This document shows, one piece after another, positions 27,786 to 39,516 of a stretch of 64,000 bases of DNA (position 1 is the first letter of the stretch; each line of letters starts with the position of its first letter). Under the pieces are notes generated by a model. The model worked only from the letters and a program-made list of their open reading frames with translations, searched no databases and had not been told where the DNA came from. The DNA lies in assembly GCF_003194385.1 (NCBI RefSeq), contig NZ_LAPT01000077.1, positions 27,357 to 91,356 on the forward strand. The letters are read 5' to 3'. Position numbers and translations under genes: made by a program. The stretch comes from Pokkaliibacter plantistimulans. Its GTDB lineage: Bacteria; Pseudomonadota; Gammaproteobacteria; Pseudomonadales; Balneatricaceae.

Positions 27786-28637
27786 ATGTCGACGGTATAC
27801 CTCAATGGAGTCTTTATGGCGGCGGAGGAAGCAAAAGTCTCGGTATTTGATCGGGGCTTTCTGTTTGCCGATAGCGTCTATGAGCTGATTCCTGTCGTCG
27901 ATGGTCAGGGACTGGAGATGCAGGCCCATCTGCAGCGTTTCGCCAATAGTCTCAATGCTATCGGGATTACTGTTGAAATGGACTGGCAGCAGCTCTGTCT
28001 GCAGCTGGTTGAGCATAACGGCGGTGGCCATCAGGCCGTTTATATCCAGGTATCCCGTGGCAGTGAAGGTCGTCGAAGTATGACCTACAGCGCGGCCATT
28101 CAGCCGACGGTATTTGCCTGTTGCCAGCCCATCCCGGCTCCTCTGGCCAGGCCAGTTGAACAGGTCAATGGCGTCAAAGTAGTGTTGACTGAGGATGTGC
28201 GCTGGGGGCGTTGCGACATCAAATCGACCATGCTGTTGCCGAACATACTGGCCCGACAACTGGCGCAGCGCGCCGGTGCGGAAGATGCGTTGCTGGTCAA
28301 AGGGGGTCTGGTGCTGGAAGGGTCGAGCTGTAATCTCTTTATTGTTCTCAATGGAGAGATTGTGACCCCTCCACTGAGTCCCCATATCCTAGGGGGGACA
28401 ACCCGGAGCCTTTTGTTGCAGCTGGCAAGGCAGGCAGCGATGCCAGTTTCTGAAACGGATATCAGCGTGGCTGAGCTCTACAGTGCAGAAGAAGTGTGGC
28501 TTAGCTCCTCGTCGCGCGGTGTGCTGCCAGTGGTGAAAGTGGATGAGCAGCCTGTTGCAAATGGACAACCGGGCCCCGTTTGGGCAAAAATGGCTGCCCT
28601 CTATCAGCAGCATACGGGTACCTATACCCAGCCTTGA
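27786..28637 (+). CDS. dat: D-amino-acid aminotransferase (class IV)
   Basis: PLP-dependent class IV aminotransferase interconverting D-Ala and D-Glu; the family also includes branched-chain and ADC lyase members. 283 aa. The PLP lysine is Lys146 in GRCDIKSTMLLPN. YLNGVFMAAEEAKVSVFDRG at the N-terminus and LVLEGSSCNLF match D-AAT. The ATG at 27786 has AGGAGAG a few bases upstream; a GTG at 27780 is possible. It sits between dacA and ybeD-lipB-lipA, a common Pseudomonas-like order. Confidence 0.9.
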   Translation: MSTVYLNGVFMAAEEAKVSVFDRGFLFADSVYELIPVVDGQGLEMQAHLQRFANSLNAIGITVEMDWQQLCLQLVEHNGGGHQAVYIQVSRGSEGRRSMTYSAAIQPTVFACCQPIPAPLARPVEQVNGVKVVLTEDVRWGRCDIKSTMLLPNILARQLAQRAGAEDALLVKGGLVLEGSSCNLFIVLNGEIVTPPLSPHILGGTTRSLLLQLARQAAMPVSETDISVAELYSAEEVWLSSSSRGVLPVVKVDEQPVANGQPGPVWAKMAALYQQHTGTYTQP

Positions 28638-28704
28638 GTTTCCGGACTCGCAGGCTCTGTTATGACTGGCATTGTCTAAGATCTATTAGCAGGACAGACG
28701 GCAT

Positions 28705-28983
28705 ATGAAAGAAAGCGATCCGCAAGCGCCAAAGATCGAGTTCCCTTGCCCCAATTACCCCATCAAGGTGATGGGAGATAACGTACCGCACTATAGCCGG
28801 GTCGTTATTGAAATTATTGAACGTCACGCCCCCGGTTTTGATCAGACCATCATTCGCGAGAGCGTTAGCCGTAATGGTCGTTTCGTATCTCTGACCATGG
28901 AAATTACCGCCACGGGCACCGCCCAGTTGCAGGCCATGTTTGATGATCTGAAAGGTACTGGACTGGTGAAAATGGTGCTCTGA
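28705..28983 (+). CDS. ybeD: DUF493 family protein YbeD
   Basis: 92-aa small ferredoxin-like-fold protein of the YbeD family, consistently found upstream of lipB; a regulatory link to lipoate metabolism has been proposed but is not settled. Conserved [25 protein letters not shown] and [18 protein letters not shown] ending are visible. Its TGA overlaps the lipB ATG by one base. Confidence 0.92.
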   Translation: MKESDPQAPKIEFPCPNYPIKVMGDNVPHYSRVVIEIIERHAPGFDQTIIRESVSRNGRFVSLTMEITATGTAQLQAMFDDLKGTGLVKMVL

Positions 28984-29675
28984 TGCAGGATAGCGAGAAG
29001 ACTGACTCTGCTGTGGAGCCTACCAGGTCACTGACTGTTCGGGACCTCGGCGTGCAACCCTATGAGCCGATCTGGAAAGCCATGCAGCGCTTTACTGATC
29101 AGCGTGGACCCGAGCAACAGGATGAGATCTGGATCGTTCAGCACTCACCGGTGTTTACTCAGGGGCAGGCGGGTAAAGCTGAGCACGTTCTGGCTCCAGG
29201 CGATATCCCGGTAGTCAATGTGGACCGTGGTGGCCAGGTCACCTATCACGGCCCCGGTCAGCTGGTGTGTTATTTACTGCTTGATTTGCGCCGTAATCAT
29301 ATTGGTGTCAGGGAACTGGTGACACTGATGGAAAGCGCGGTGGTGACGGTGTTGGAGCAGTATGGCATCAGCTCTTATCCCAAGGCCGATGCACCTGGCG
29401 TCTACGTCGATGGCGATAAGATTTGCTCATTGGGGCTGCGTGTACGTCGCGGCTGCAGTTTTCATGGCCTGGCACTCAATGTAGACATGGATCTCAGCCC
29501 CTTCCTGCGTATCAACCCTTGTGGCTACAAGGGGCTGCAGATGACACAAGTGGTGGCGCATCGCCCCGGCACCACAGTGTCCGATGTTTCTGCTGCGCTG
29601 CAGAAATACCTGACTACAAAGTTAGGCTATACTCACACCTCTTTTTACCAGCATCTGGACCACGTTTATGTCTGA
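28983..29675 (+). CDS. lipB: Lipoyl(octanoyl) transferase
   Basis: Transfers octanoate from acyl carrier protein to lipoyl domains of dehydrogenase complexes. 230 aa. The catalytic pair is Lys146 ([11 protein letters not shown]) and Cys180 ([10 protein letters not shown]); [16 protein letters not shown] is also diagnostic. It overlaps ybeD by one base and lipA by eight bases, so ybeD-lipB-lipA form a coupled operon. Confidence 0.95.
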   Translation: MQDSEKTDSAVEPTRSLTVRDLGVQPYEPIWKAMQRFTDQRGPEQQDEIWIVQHSPVFTQGQAGKAEHVLAPGDIPVVNVDRGGQVTYHGPGQLVCYLLLDLRRNHIGVRELVTLMESAVVTVLEQYGISSYPKADAPGVYVDGDKICSLGLRVRRGCSFHGLALNVDMDLSPFLRINPCGYKGLQMTQVVAHRPGTTVSDVSAALQKYLTTKLGYTHTSFYQHLDHVYV

Positions 29676-30696
29676 GCATGTACAGCCCCTCGTTGCGGAA
29701 CCCCACACTGCGGCCAGTGACGCTGCCGTAGTTGTTGAACCCAATACTCCCAAGCGGGTTGAACAAGGCGTCAAACTTCGCGGTGCCGATAAGATGGCGC
29801 GTATCCCGGTCAAGATCATGCCGACCGAAGAGATGCCGCGTAAGCCTTCCTGGCTGAAGGTTCGTATTCCCGCTTCTCCTGAAGTGCAGCGCATCAAGGC
29901 CAAACTGCGTCAGCACAAACTGGCCTCGGTCTGTGAGGAAGCCAGCTGCCCTAACCTGGGTGAGTGCTTTAGCAAGGGCACTGCTACCTTCATGATCATG
30001 GGTGAGATTTGTACCCGTCGCTGTCCTTTCTGTGATGTGGCGCACGGGCGTCCCAATGCTCTGAGCAAGGATGAGCCACGCGAACTGGCTGAAGCGATTG
30101 CCGATATGGGTCTTCGCTATGTCGTTATCACCTCGGTAGATCGTGATGATTTGCGCGACGGCGGTGCGCAGCATTTTGCTGAATGTATCCGTGAAACCCG
30201 TGAGCGTTCACCGAAGATCGAAATTGAAGTGCTGGTGCCTGACTTCCGTGGTCGCATGGATATCGCTCTGGATATTCTTGCCGCCACACCTCCTGATGTC
30301 TTCAACCACAATATGGAATCGATCCCACGGCTGTATCGCAAGATTCGCCCTGGTTCTGACTACCAGTGGTCATTGACCCTGCTGCAGCGCTACAAGGCGA
30401 TGCGTCCTGAGGTCAAAACCAAGTCGGGCCTGATGCTGGGGTTGGGTGAGAGCAATGAAGAGATCGTGCAGGTGTTGAAAGATTTGCGCGCACACGATGT
30501 GGACATGGTCACCATGGGGCAATATCTGCAGCCTTCGCGCCATCACTTGCCGGTAGATCGGTTTGTTACGCCGGAAGAGTTTGCTGAGCTTGGGCGCATT
30601 GCCGAGGATCTGGGCTTCCTGCATGTTGCCAGCGGCCCTCTGGTTCGCTCCAGTTATCATGCTGATAAGCAGGCCCATGGTGAGAAAGTAAGCTGA
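29668..30696 (+). CDS. lipA: Lipoyl synthase
   Basis: Radical SAM enzyme that inserts two sulfurs into octanoyl groups on lipoyl domains. 342 aa. The auxiliary cluster ligands are Cys89, Cys94 and Cys100 ([12 protein letters not shown]). The radical SAM cluster ligands are Cys115, Cys119 and Cys122 (CTRRCPFC). The C-terminal RSSYHADK carries the conserved Ser that binds the auxiliary cluster. It has a longer N-terminus (about 20 extra residues) than E. coli LipA (321 aa). Confidence 0.96.
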   Translation: MSEHVQPLVAEPHTAASDAAVVVEPNTPKRVEQGVKLRGADKMARIPVKIMPTEEMPRKPSWLKVRIPASPEVQRIKAKLRQHKLASVCEEASCPNLGECFSKGTATFMIMGEICTRRCPFCDVAHGRPNALSKDEPRELAEAIADMGLRYVVITSVDRDDLRDGGAQHFAECIRETRERSPKIEIEVLVPDFRGRMDIALDILAATPPDVFNHNMESIPRLYRKIRPGSDYQWSLTLLQRYKAMRPEVKTKSGLMLGLGESNEEIVQVLKDLRAHDVDMVTMGQYLQPSRHHLPVDRFVTPEEFAELGRIAEDLGFLHVASGPLVRSSYHADKQAHGEKVS

Positions 30697-30717
30697 TTCT
30701 TACTACCTCCTTCTGTA

Positions 30718-30756
30718 AAAAAGACAAAAGCAGCCCATGGCTGCTTTTGTCTTTTT
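30718..30756. terminator. Bidirectional terminator between lipA and the Cys-rich gene
   Basis: An 18-bp stem AAAAAGACAAAAGCAGCC (30718-30735) with its complement at 30739-30756 and a CAT loop. The A/T-rich flanks give U-tracts in both directions, ending lipA on the plus strand and the small secreted-protein gene on the minus strand. Confidence 0.9.
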
Positions 30757-30789
30757 GCGATGTCCTTTTGAACAAGGTACTGCCGCGGT

Positions 30790-31140
30790 TTACTGCGGTG
30801 GTGGCATATCACCCTGTGGCGGATGATCGGGGCGGCAGGCCATGACCTTTTCGCCTTGGGGTGGTGGTGGCATGTCGTTGCCTGACTGTTGTGGCTGAGG
30901 TGGTTGCTGATTTCCCTGACCTTCCTGTGGAGGGCGCATGGGGGGAGCGCTGCTACACACGCCGCTGACAGTTTCACCCTGTCGCCCGAGGAATGAACAG
31001 GCCTGGCCTTCCTGCTTGCTGGCGCACGCCTCTATTGCCACTTTGGGAATATGAGGGCCTTTGTGATCGTCATTGGCCAGCGCGGCACCGGTGGTGCAGC
31101 TGCTGAGTACCAACAACAGGGCAGTCAATCTCTGTTGCAT
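30790..31140 (-). CDS. Small secreted Cys- and Pro-rich protein
   Basis: 116 aa from the ATG at 31140. The N-terminal signal can be read two ways: a lipobox-like LSSC (Cys16) giving a lipoprotein, or cleavage after GAALA. The mature part has a compact Cys module (EACASKQEGQACSFLGRQG then GVCSSAP) and, after a Gln/Pro tail, a last MACRPDHPP. The pattern CxxxxxGxxCxFxxxxGxxxxGxC is a motif I associate with small periplasmic proteins of marine gammaproteobacteria; function unknown. Codon bias and signal sequence support a real gene. Isolated from holA by about 300 bp. Confidence 0.7.
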   Translation of the reverse strand: MQQRLTALLLVLSSCTTGAALANDDHKGPHIPKVAIEACASKQEGQACSFLGRQGETVSGVCSSAPPMRPPQEGQGNQQPPQPQQSGNDMPPPPQGEKVMACRPDHPPQGDMPPPQ

Positions 31141-31434
31141 TGCTGTGTCCTTGAGTGAGGGGAATGACTTCCTGTACAAGTGTAGCGGCATTCGCCAAGA
31201 GGGAAGGTCAAAGATCTGTCTGCTGAATGTAAAGGAAAGGCCGGGGGTGCAGGCCCTGTCGCAATCATCGCAGCACTCTCAGTGCGTGTGCACGATTTCG
31301 CGGGCCAGCACCAGGCAAGGTGAAACGCAGAGAGTAGGCATCTTTTGCCTGTGCAATGGCAGTGTGCCTGAATGAGCATTCTGCAGGGCTTTCAACGCCA
31401 ATTGGCCTGACTGCAGGTGCTCGGGCAAGCGCCG
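31141..31434. other. Non-coding gap between the Cys-rich gene and holA
   Basis: About 294 bp with no convincing gene, only short overlapping frames on both strands without domains. It should hold the promoter of the minus-strand Cys-rich gene and the 3' region of holA. I see no clear -10/-35 pair and no strong hairpin. Confidence 0.4.
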
Positions 31435-32466
31435 TCATTGACGGTAGAAAGGTAAGGGCAGGGGATGGCCAGTCAGATGAGATAGCCACAATTCCAGCTC
31501 AGTCCAGAACAGGGCGGTCTGCCCTGTCTTGCTGAAGACATCCAGTTGCTGAGCCTGTCGCAGCAGAGCCACCAGCAATGCCGGACGGCAACGCTGCGCT
31601 GCTTTACGAAGGGGAGTCTGGCGCTGTTGAGGAAATATCCGGGCCTGTCGGCAGGCATTATCAAAGTTCATACCGTCTCGTTGCAGGCGTAGCAGTTGCA
31701 GCAGATCGCGCAACTCACGAGTTAATGCCCAAAGCATCAATGTGGGCTCGGCGCTGTCCTGACGTAAGTGTGACAGGATGCGCAGTGTCGCTGGCCAGTC
31801 GCCACTGAAAGCAACTCGACACAGATCGTAGACGTCATGACGCGCGTGGTTACCCACCAGATCGAGAATCTGTTCATCATCGATTTCGGCGCCATCACTG
31901 ACCAGAGCCAGCATATCCAGCTCCTGCATAGCGGCGAGCAGGTTTCCCTCTACTCGTTGTGCCAGGACTTCCACTGCAGCGGTCGTCAGGCGTAGTCCCT
32001 TTTGCTTGGCGCGTTGCGCCAGCCAGCGAGGGAGTCCCTGAGCATCCATGGGCCAGATTTGTATCAGCACACCGGACTGCTCGATGGCATTGACCCACTT
32101 GGCCTTCATCGCACTGCTGTCGAGTTTGGGTAAGGTAAGCAGTAACACCGTGTCCTGTGGCGGGCGTGAGGCGTACTCAAGCAGTGCCTTGCTGCCTTGA
32201 TCGTTCGGCTTGCCTGACAGCCTTACATCCAGCAGTTTTTGCTCTGCAAACAGAGAGAGGCTGTTGGCAGAAGCCAGCACCTGTTCCCAGTTGAAGCCGG
32301 TTTCCACATGAAAAACCTCCCGGTCACCGAAGCCACGCTTGCGCGCCTGGCTACGGATCTGGTCGGCACATTCCTGCATCAGCAAAGGCTCGTCACCGGT
32401 CAGCATATAGACCGGTGACAGACCTTTATCGAGGTGAGAGTCGAGTTGCTCAGCTTTGAGCTTCAT
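31435..32466 (-). CDS. holA: DNA polymerase III delta subunit
   Basis: Clamp-loader subunit that opens the beta sliding clamp. 343 aa, same as E. coli. N-terminal YMLTGDEPLLMQECADQIR, the LFAEQKLLDVRL beta-interaction helix with Leu/Phe, and VEGNLLAAMQELDML are typical. It lies 13 bp after lptE and ends the leuS-lptE-holA run. Confidence 0.95.
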   Translation of the reverse strand: MKLKAEQLDSHLDKGLSPVYMLTGDEPLLMQECADQIRSQARKRGFGDREVFHVETGFNWEQVLASANSLSLFAEQKLLDVRLSGKPNDQGSKALLEYASRPPQDTVLLLTLPKLDSSAMKAKWVNAIEQSGVLIQIWPMDAQGLPRWLAQRAKQKGLRLTTAAVEVLAQRVEGNLLAAMQELDMLALVSDGAEIDDEQILDLVGNHARHDVYDLCRVAFSGDWPATLRILSHLRQDSAEPTLMLWALTRELRDLLQLLRLQRDGMNFDNACRQARIFPQQRQTPLRKAAQRCRPALLVALLRQAQQLDVFSKTGQTALFWTELELWLSHLTGHPLPLPFYRQ

Positions 32467-32479
32467 GCGGAACTACTTG

Positions 32480-32962
32480 TTACTCGCGGGGTTCAACACG
32501 GTGTTCCGCTGCACGATAGCGCATCAGCAGTTGATTGAGCAGTTCGCCCAGCATTTCATCGCGTATTTGAGCTTCCTGAGTATCAGACGCCAGCAGTGTG
32601 TCCTGGTTGTAACGATAAGTGCGCTCTAGTCGCAGCTTCTTCGGCACATTAGGCGTGTCAGCCGAGGGGTTGACCAGCTTATAGGTCAGCGTGGTGGTCA
32701 GCAGATATTCAGTTGCAGAGCCGTCACTGCCCAACAGACTGCGGTCACGACGCTCGTCCACATACATGATCTGCATGTAGTCGCCGCCATGGTAGCTGCC
32801 GTCAATACCCAATTGGGTCAGCTTGGCCTGAATCCGTTCTTCCAGAGGAGGTTTGGCTTTCACTGGCATCACCAGACCGGTTTCGCCATTCTGGGCGCCA
32901 CGCAGCTGGAAACCGCAACCACCCAGCCACAGAGCGCTCAACAGCACTATCCAAAAACGCAT
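32480..32962 (-). CDS. lptE: LPS assembly lipoprotein LptE
   Basis: Outer-membrane lipoprotein that plugs the LptD barrel and helps insert lipopolysaccharide. 160 aa from the ATG at 32962, with AGGAG upstream. Lipobox LWLGGC with Cys16, then GFQLRG, the universal start of mature LptE. The C-terminal DEMLGELLNQLLMRYRA helix is also typical. It sits between leuS and holA as in E. coli. A longer reading from 32989 is unlikely. Confidence 0.94.
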   Translation of the reverse strand: MRFWIVLLSALWLGGCGFQLRGAQNGETGLVMPVKAKPPLEERIQAKLTQLGIDGSYHGGDYMQIMYVDERRDRSLLGSDGSATEYLLTTTLTYKLVNPSADTPNVPKKLRLERTYRYNQDTLLASDTQEAQIRDEMLGELLNQLLMRYRAAEHRVEPRE

Positions 32963-32988
32963 GCTTATCTCCTTGCTTGAAGTGAGCA

Positions 32989-33011
32989 ACGCGCGACATC
33001 TGGCCGCGCGT
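32989..33011 (-). other. GC-rich hairpin in the leuS-lptE gap
   Basis: ACGCGCG (32989-32995) pairs with CGCGCGT (33005-33011) around a nine-base loop. It lies in the 71-bp gap between the leuS stop and the lptE start, without a T-run. It may modulate read-through or message stability. Confidence 0.45.
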
Positions 33012-33033
33012 CAAGCCTTGTCTCTGAGGGGGA

Positions 33034-35706
<2,673 letters not shown>

Positions 35707-35802
35707 TCAGATTCCGATGCTGTGTCGTGGCTGGGGGTCGCGGATTGGTAAGGCAAGCATTATAACCTAGAGAAACAACTGTGCCACTGCAAGGAGAAGG
35801 CG

Positions 35803-36324
35803 ATGTCAGATCAGCAAAATCAAGGGAAACAGGTCTCGCTCTATCAGCGTCTGCTGGCGCGGATGGAGCAGTTGCTGGAAAGTGTGGAGGATCGATCCTG
35901 GAAGGCGATTCAGGACCGGCTTGAAGAGGCCGCCAAACTCGAACTGGCCGCCGAGGATATGACCAAAGATGAGATCGAGCTGCTCAAGGCCTGGGTGCGG
36001 CGTGACATCCATTCGATGGCAACCAATGCAGGCTCCTCCCGGGAGGAACTCAAACGCTGGTTGCAGTTTGATATAGAGCTGCTGGAGCATCGTACTGCTG
36101 ACATGCTGCTCAGTCTGGCTGATCGCAGTCAGCTGGACATGCTGGAACTGCAGCATCGTCTGACACTCGAAGATGATGTGTACGTCAGTGGCGAGGTGGC
36201 GGCCCCCGGCACCTTTAAATGCAATGAGTGTGGCCATATGCATTGCATGACGGAGGCGGGCAGCATCAAGCCCTGTCATGTCTGCAACAATCACTATTTT
36301 GTGCGGATCACCCGACAAGGCTGA
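35803..36324 (+). CDS. ybeL: YbeL-like zinc-ribbon protein (DUF1451)
   Basis: 173 aa (E. coli YbeL 160). A helical N-terminal and central part (residues 1-130) is rich in Glu and Leu (LKAWVRRDIHSMA, LLSLADRSQLDMLELQ). A C-terminal zinc ribbon has CNECGH then CHVCNNHYF. Function unknown; a cytosolic protein. The ATG at 35803 has AAGGAG upstream. Divergent from leuS, the neighbourhood seen in E. coli. Confidence 0.9.
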   Translation: MSDQQNQGKQVSLYQRLLARMEQLLESVEDRSWKAIQDRLEEAAKLELAAEDMTKDEIELLKAWVRRDIHSMATNAGSSREELKRWLQFDIELLEHRTADMLLSLADRSQLDMLELQHRLTLEDDVYVSGEVAAPGTFKCNECGHMHCMTEAGSIKPCHVCNNHYFVRITRQG

Positions 36325-36668
36325 TCAGCGTGAATGGCCGGAAATCAACGGTAGGTGACAGGGCACGGATCTGGCACTTACCGGGCCAGCTGAATGGATG
36401 GTTAGAAAGATTTACGCTTTATATAGAAAATAACGATATTGCATCAGGGTTTAATATTGCCTTTGGCTATATTAGCATCGGTCGCTGTTAAGAAGGTGTT
36501 CACGATCTCGCGCCAGACAAGGCGAGAAGCGCTGAGGAAGCGGAGTTTACTTGACGTAAATGAGCAACCGAAGGTCTTTTCAACGCCGTATGGCTGACGC
36601 GTAGGAGACCGTGAGCACATTCCAAGTCTGTCACCGTGGTTGGGACGTCAGTACAGGTCTGCTAGTAG
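36325..36668. promoter_or_regulatory. AT-rich leader region of cysG with a palindromic element
   Basis: About 340 bp between the ybeL-like gene and cysG. The first part has an AT-rich stretch (36405-36490) with several TATA-like hexamers, for example TATATT near 36470, which makes a promoter likely but not placeable. The second part is the near-palindromic element described separately. Short frames here lack any domain. Confidence 0.5.
36497..36617. repeat. 121-bp near-palindromic (MITE-like) element
   Basis: The outer ends TGTTCACGATCTC (36497-36509) and GAGACCGTGAGCA (36605-36617) are inverted with 11 of 13 matches. Next inside, CGCGCCAG (36509-36516) and CTGACGCG (36594-36601) match 7 of 8. 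The centre is a small hairpin TTTAC-TTGAC-GTAAA (36546-36560). Nested inverted arms around a central hairpin are the build of a dispersed palindromic repeat. It ends 51 bp before the cysG start. Only one copy is in this window, so repeat status is inference. Confidence 0.6.
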
Positions 36669-38060
36669 ATGAAATCGTTACCCTTGTTTTTCGTCAGTCA
36701 GGGACGCCGGGCTCTGCTTATCGGTGGTGGTATGCAGGCAGAAGCCAAGTTGCGCCCCTTGCTGGAAGCGGGCTTCGAGGTTCATCTTGTTGCTGATGTG
36801 CTGGTACCTAATGTCGAACGTGCGTTGACGGACGCGGGAGCACATTACGAGATTCGCCACTGGCAGGAGGCGGATCTTGATCAGGCTGATCTGATTATTG
36901 CTGCCGATGTCAGCCAGCAGGAAGCTGAGCTGCTTGCTCAGCTGGCCTCGGTACGACATATCCCTATCAACGTTGTGGATCGTCCTTCTCTTTGCTCGGT
37001 GACCTTTCCTGCCCGGATTCAGCGTGGTGATGTGCAGCTTGCGGTGGGGACAGCAGGCAAGGCGACGTTGTTAGCCACTATTCTGCGTGAAGAGATTGAA
37101 CAACTGTTACCCGCTGGCCTCGGCGAGCTGGCTGAAGCGCTGGCGCAGAGTAAAGATCGCTGGCAGGCAGCGTTGCCCAAGGGCGCACCACGACGTGACT
37201 GGCTGCGAAGCGTCTGGCAGGAGGCCAAGCTTGGCTTGCCGCTGCAGCCGCAGGCAGTAGCGGACTGGTTGCAGCAGCGTCTTCCCGCCGAACGTACTCA
37301 GAACGGTATGGTCGTGCTGGTAGGCGCTGGGCCGGGCGACCCTGATCTGCTGACGCTGAAAGCATTGCGCGCACTGCAGCATGCCGATGTCATTATCTAT
37401 GACCGGCTGGTATCGCCCGCGATTCTCGCCATGGCGAGAGCGGATGCCGAACGCATCTATGTCGGCAAGAACAAAGGTCTGCACAGTCTGCCACAGGATC
37501 AGATCAACACCTTGCTGGTCGAGCAGGCGCAGGCTGGCAAGCTCGTCGTGCGACTGAAGGGCGGAGATCCTTTTATCTTTGGTCGCGGCGGCGAGGAGGT
37601 TGAGGAGTTACTGGCGGCAGGCATTTCCTGTCAGGTGATACCCGGTATCACTTCAGCATCAGGCTGCTCGGCGTACTGTGGCATTCCCCTGACTCATCGT
37701 GATCATGCCCAGAGCGTGACTTTCATTACCGGCCATCTGCAGAACATCAACGGCAATCCTCAGGACAGCGAGTTGAATCTGCCCTGGACGTCATTGGCGC
37801 GTCCACAGCAGACAGTGGTGTTCTATATGGGGCTGACTGCTCTGGGTGCCATCGTTGCGGGGCTGCTGGGAGGGGGGATGAGTCAGGACACGCCGGTGGC
37901 CCTGATTCAGCAGGGCACCTGCCCGGAACAACAACTGCTGTTGTCGACGCTGGCTGAAGTCGAAGCAGATCTGCAACGCCAGCCATTGGCATCGCCGACC
38001 CTGATTATCGTTGGCACGGTGGTGACCTGTGCACCTCAGTGGGAAACAAGAAAAGGCTGA
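36669..38060 (+). CDS. cysG: Siroheme synthase (trifunctional)
   Basis: Makes siroheme for sulfite and nitrite reductases: SAM-dependent uroporphyrinogen III methylation, precorrin-2 oxidation and iron insertion. 463 aa (E. coli 457). N-terminal dehydrogenase/ferrochelatase part has the NAD loop LLIGGGMQAEAK (Gly19-21) and Asp104 in NVVDRP, the catalytic acid of the E. coli enzyme. Position 128 is Thr where the E. coli/Salmonella enzyme has Ser. The methyltransferase half has GAGPGDPDLLTLKA, RLKGGDPFIFGRGGEE and PGITSASGCSAYCGIPLTHR. A terminator overlaps its stop codon. Confidence 0.95.
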   Translation: MKSLPLFFVSQGRRALLIGGGMQAEAKLRPLLEAGFEVHLVADVLVPNVERALTDAGAHYEIRHWQEADLDQADLIIAADVSQQEAELLAQLASVRHIPINVVDRPSLCSVTFPARIQRGDVQLAVGTAGKATLLATILREEIEQLLPAGLGELAEALAQSKDRWQAALPKGAPRRDWLRSVWQEAKLGLPLQPQAVADWLQQRLPAERTQNGMVVLVGAGPGDPDLLTLKALRALQHADVIIYDRLVSPAILAMARADAERIYVGKNKGLHSLPQDQINTLLVEQAQAGKLVVRLKGGDPFIFGRGGEEVEELLAAGISCQVIPGITSASGCSAYCGIPLTHRDHAQSVTFITGHLQNINGNPQDSELNLPWTSLARPQQTVVFYMGLTALGAIVAGLLGGGMSQDTPVALIQQGTCPEQQLLLSTLAEVEADLQRQPLASPTLIIVGTVVTCAPQWETRKG

Positions 38061-38082
38061 GGGAATACTCAGCCTTCTTATC
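38053..38082. terminator. Terminator at the cysG stop, probably bidirectional
   Basis: AAGGCTGAG (38053-38061) pairs with CTCAGCCTT (38068-38076), loop GGAATA, followed by CTTAT on the plus strand. On the minus strand TTTTCTTG follows. It overlaps the cysG stop codon and separates cysG from the convergent MFS gene. Confidence 0.75.
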
Positions 38083-38097
38083 GCGCTGTGTATGTTC

Positions 38098-39330
38098 TCA
38101 GTGAATCTCACCCAGCTTGCTACGAATGATCAGCACCACGATCAGCGCCAGTACACCAAGCAGTGCAAATCCGCCGATCAGAGGCAGTACGGTACCGTTG
38201 AACGCCTGTCCAATCACGATACCGATGGGGACGGAGACCAGCGTTGACAGGCAGCCCACCACCGCGGCTCCCACGCCTGCGATATGACCCAGTGGTCCCA
38301 TTGCCAGCGCGTTGAGGTTGCCAAACAGCAGACCAACACAGAACAGCAGTGGCAGTAAAAAGCCCATCAGGACTGACAGAGGCGGTAGCCCTCCCATCAT
38401 TGCCGATACGACGAAGCAGATCAGACTGATCACGGATACGGCCATCAGTGCATAAGTGGCGATTTTCTGCATGCCAAAACGCACCACCAGGCGCGCATTG
38501 GCTACTGAGGCAAGACCAATTGCCAGTGCCAGGGCAGCGAAGACGGCGGGGAAGTGTTCACCCAGCCCGTATTCCACCTGAAACAGCTGTTGTGCCGTAT
38601 TGAGATAAGCAAGGAAGGCCCCTTGCACGATACCGGTCACCAGAGTGAAGCCCAGTGCCACCGGCGTATAACAGACCTCGCGAATGGCGCGCAGGATATT
38701 CCTGAGTGAGAAAGGTTTGCGTCGCTCAGGTGTCAGCGTTTCGGGCTGGCGCAGTTGCAGCCATACCAGCGCAGCAATGGCCATCAACAGCAGCAGTACG
38801 AAGATGCCCTGCCATTCGGTAAACAGCAGAATGGCCTGCCCTACCGCAGGTGCCATGGCGGGCACAATGATGAACACGCTCATCACGTAAGACAGTACCT
38901 GCGCCATCATGCGTCCTTCAAAGCGGTCACGGATCAGTGCTACGGCGACGATCCGCGGGCCTGAAACGCCCACGCCCTGCAGCAAACGGCCCAGCAGCAT
39001 TATGTTGAAGTCAGTAGCAAAGATGGACAGCAGGCTGCCAATGATGAACAGCCCGTAGCCCAGATGAATGGCGGGCTTGCGGCCGATGCTGTCGGACAGA
39101 GGGCCGTAGATCATTTGGCCAACGGCCATACCAAGCATCAGGATGGAGACGATCAGCTGGTTGCGGTTGGGTTCGTTGACGCCCAGATCGCGACCAATAT
39201 CGGGCAGAGCGGGCAACATGGCATCAATAGACAGCGCGACCAGAGAGATGATGAACGCCATCAGCACAATAAATTCTTTCGAAGCGCCGTGCTCGTTGCT
39301 ATGGGAGGAAGGGGGAGTGGAAGAGGACAT
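38098..39330 (-). CDS. Bcr/CflA family drug-efflux MFS transporter
   Basis: 410-aa 12-helix major facilitator of the Bcr/CflA (DHA1) type, an inner-membrane proton antiporter; substrates of relatives include bicyclomycin, chloramphenicol and Cys. Motifs: MLPALPDIGRDLGV, GQMIYGPLSDSIGRKP (motif A) and LLQGVGVSGPRIVAVALIRD (motif B/C region). The ATG at 39330 (MSSSTPPS) is chosen; a start eight codons upstream is possible. Single gene, convergent with cysG. Confidence 0.88.
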   Translation of the reverse strand: MSSSTPPSSHSNEHGASKEFIVLMAFIISLVALSIDAMLPALPDIGRDLGVNEPNRNQLIVSILMLGMAVGQMIYGPLSDSIGRKPAIHLGYGLFIIGSLLSIFATDFNIMLLGRLLQGVGVSGPRIVAVALIRDRFEGRMMAQVLSYVMSVFIIVPAMAPAVGQAILLFTEWQGIFVLLLLMAIAALVWLQLRQPETLTPERRKPFSLRNILRAIREVCYTPVALGFTLVTGIVQGAFLAYLNTAQQLFQVEYGLGEHFPAVFAALALAIGLASVANARLVVRFGMQKIATYALMAVSVISLICFVVSAMMGGLPPLSVLMGFLLPLLFCVGLLFGNLNALAMGPLGHIAGVGAAVVGCLSTLVSVPIGIVIGQAFNGTVLPLIGGFALLGVLALIVVLIIRSKLGEIH

Positions 39331-39516
39331 GCAGTCTCCATGGCGCCAGGGCATTGTCTTTGCTCTAGCGAGGTTAGTATTCAGATACAGAGGTTCACGA
39401 ACGCACGATGATCACTGGCCTAAGGCGAGTCGTTCTTTGTCTGGTGGCAGACAGCCACCAGATTATTCCCGGAAAATAGCGTGCCACTGTTACCAGCGTG
39501 TGGCAGTGTGCCGTGG

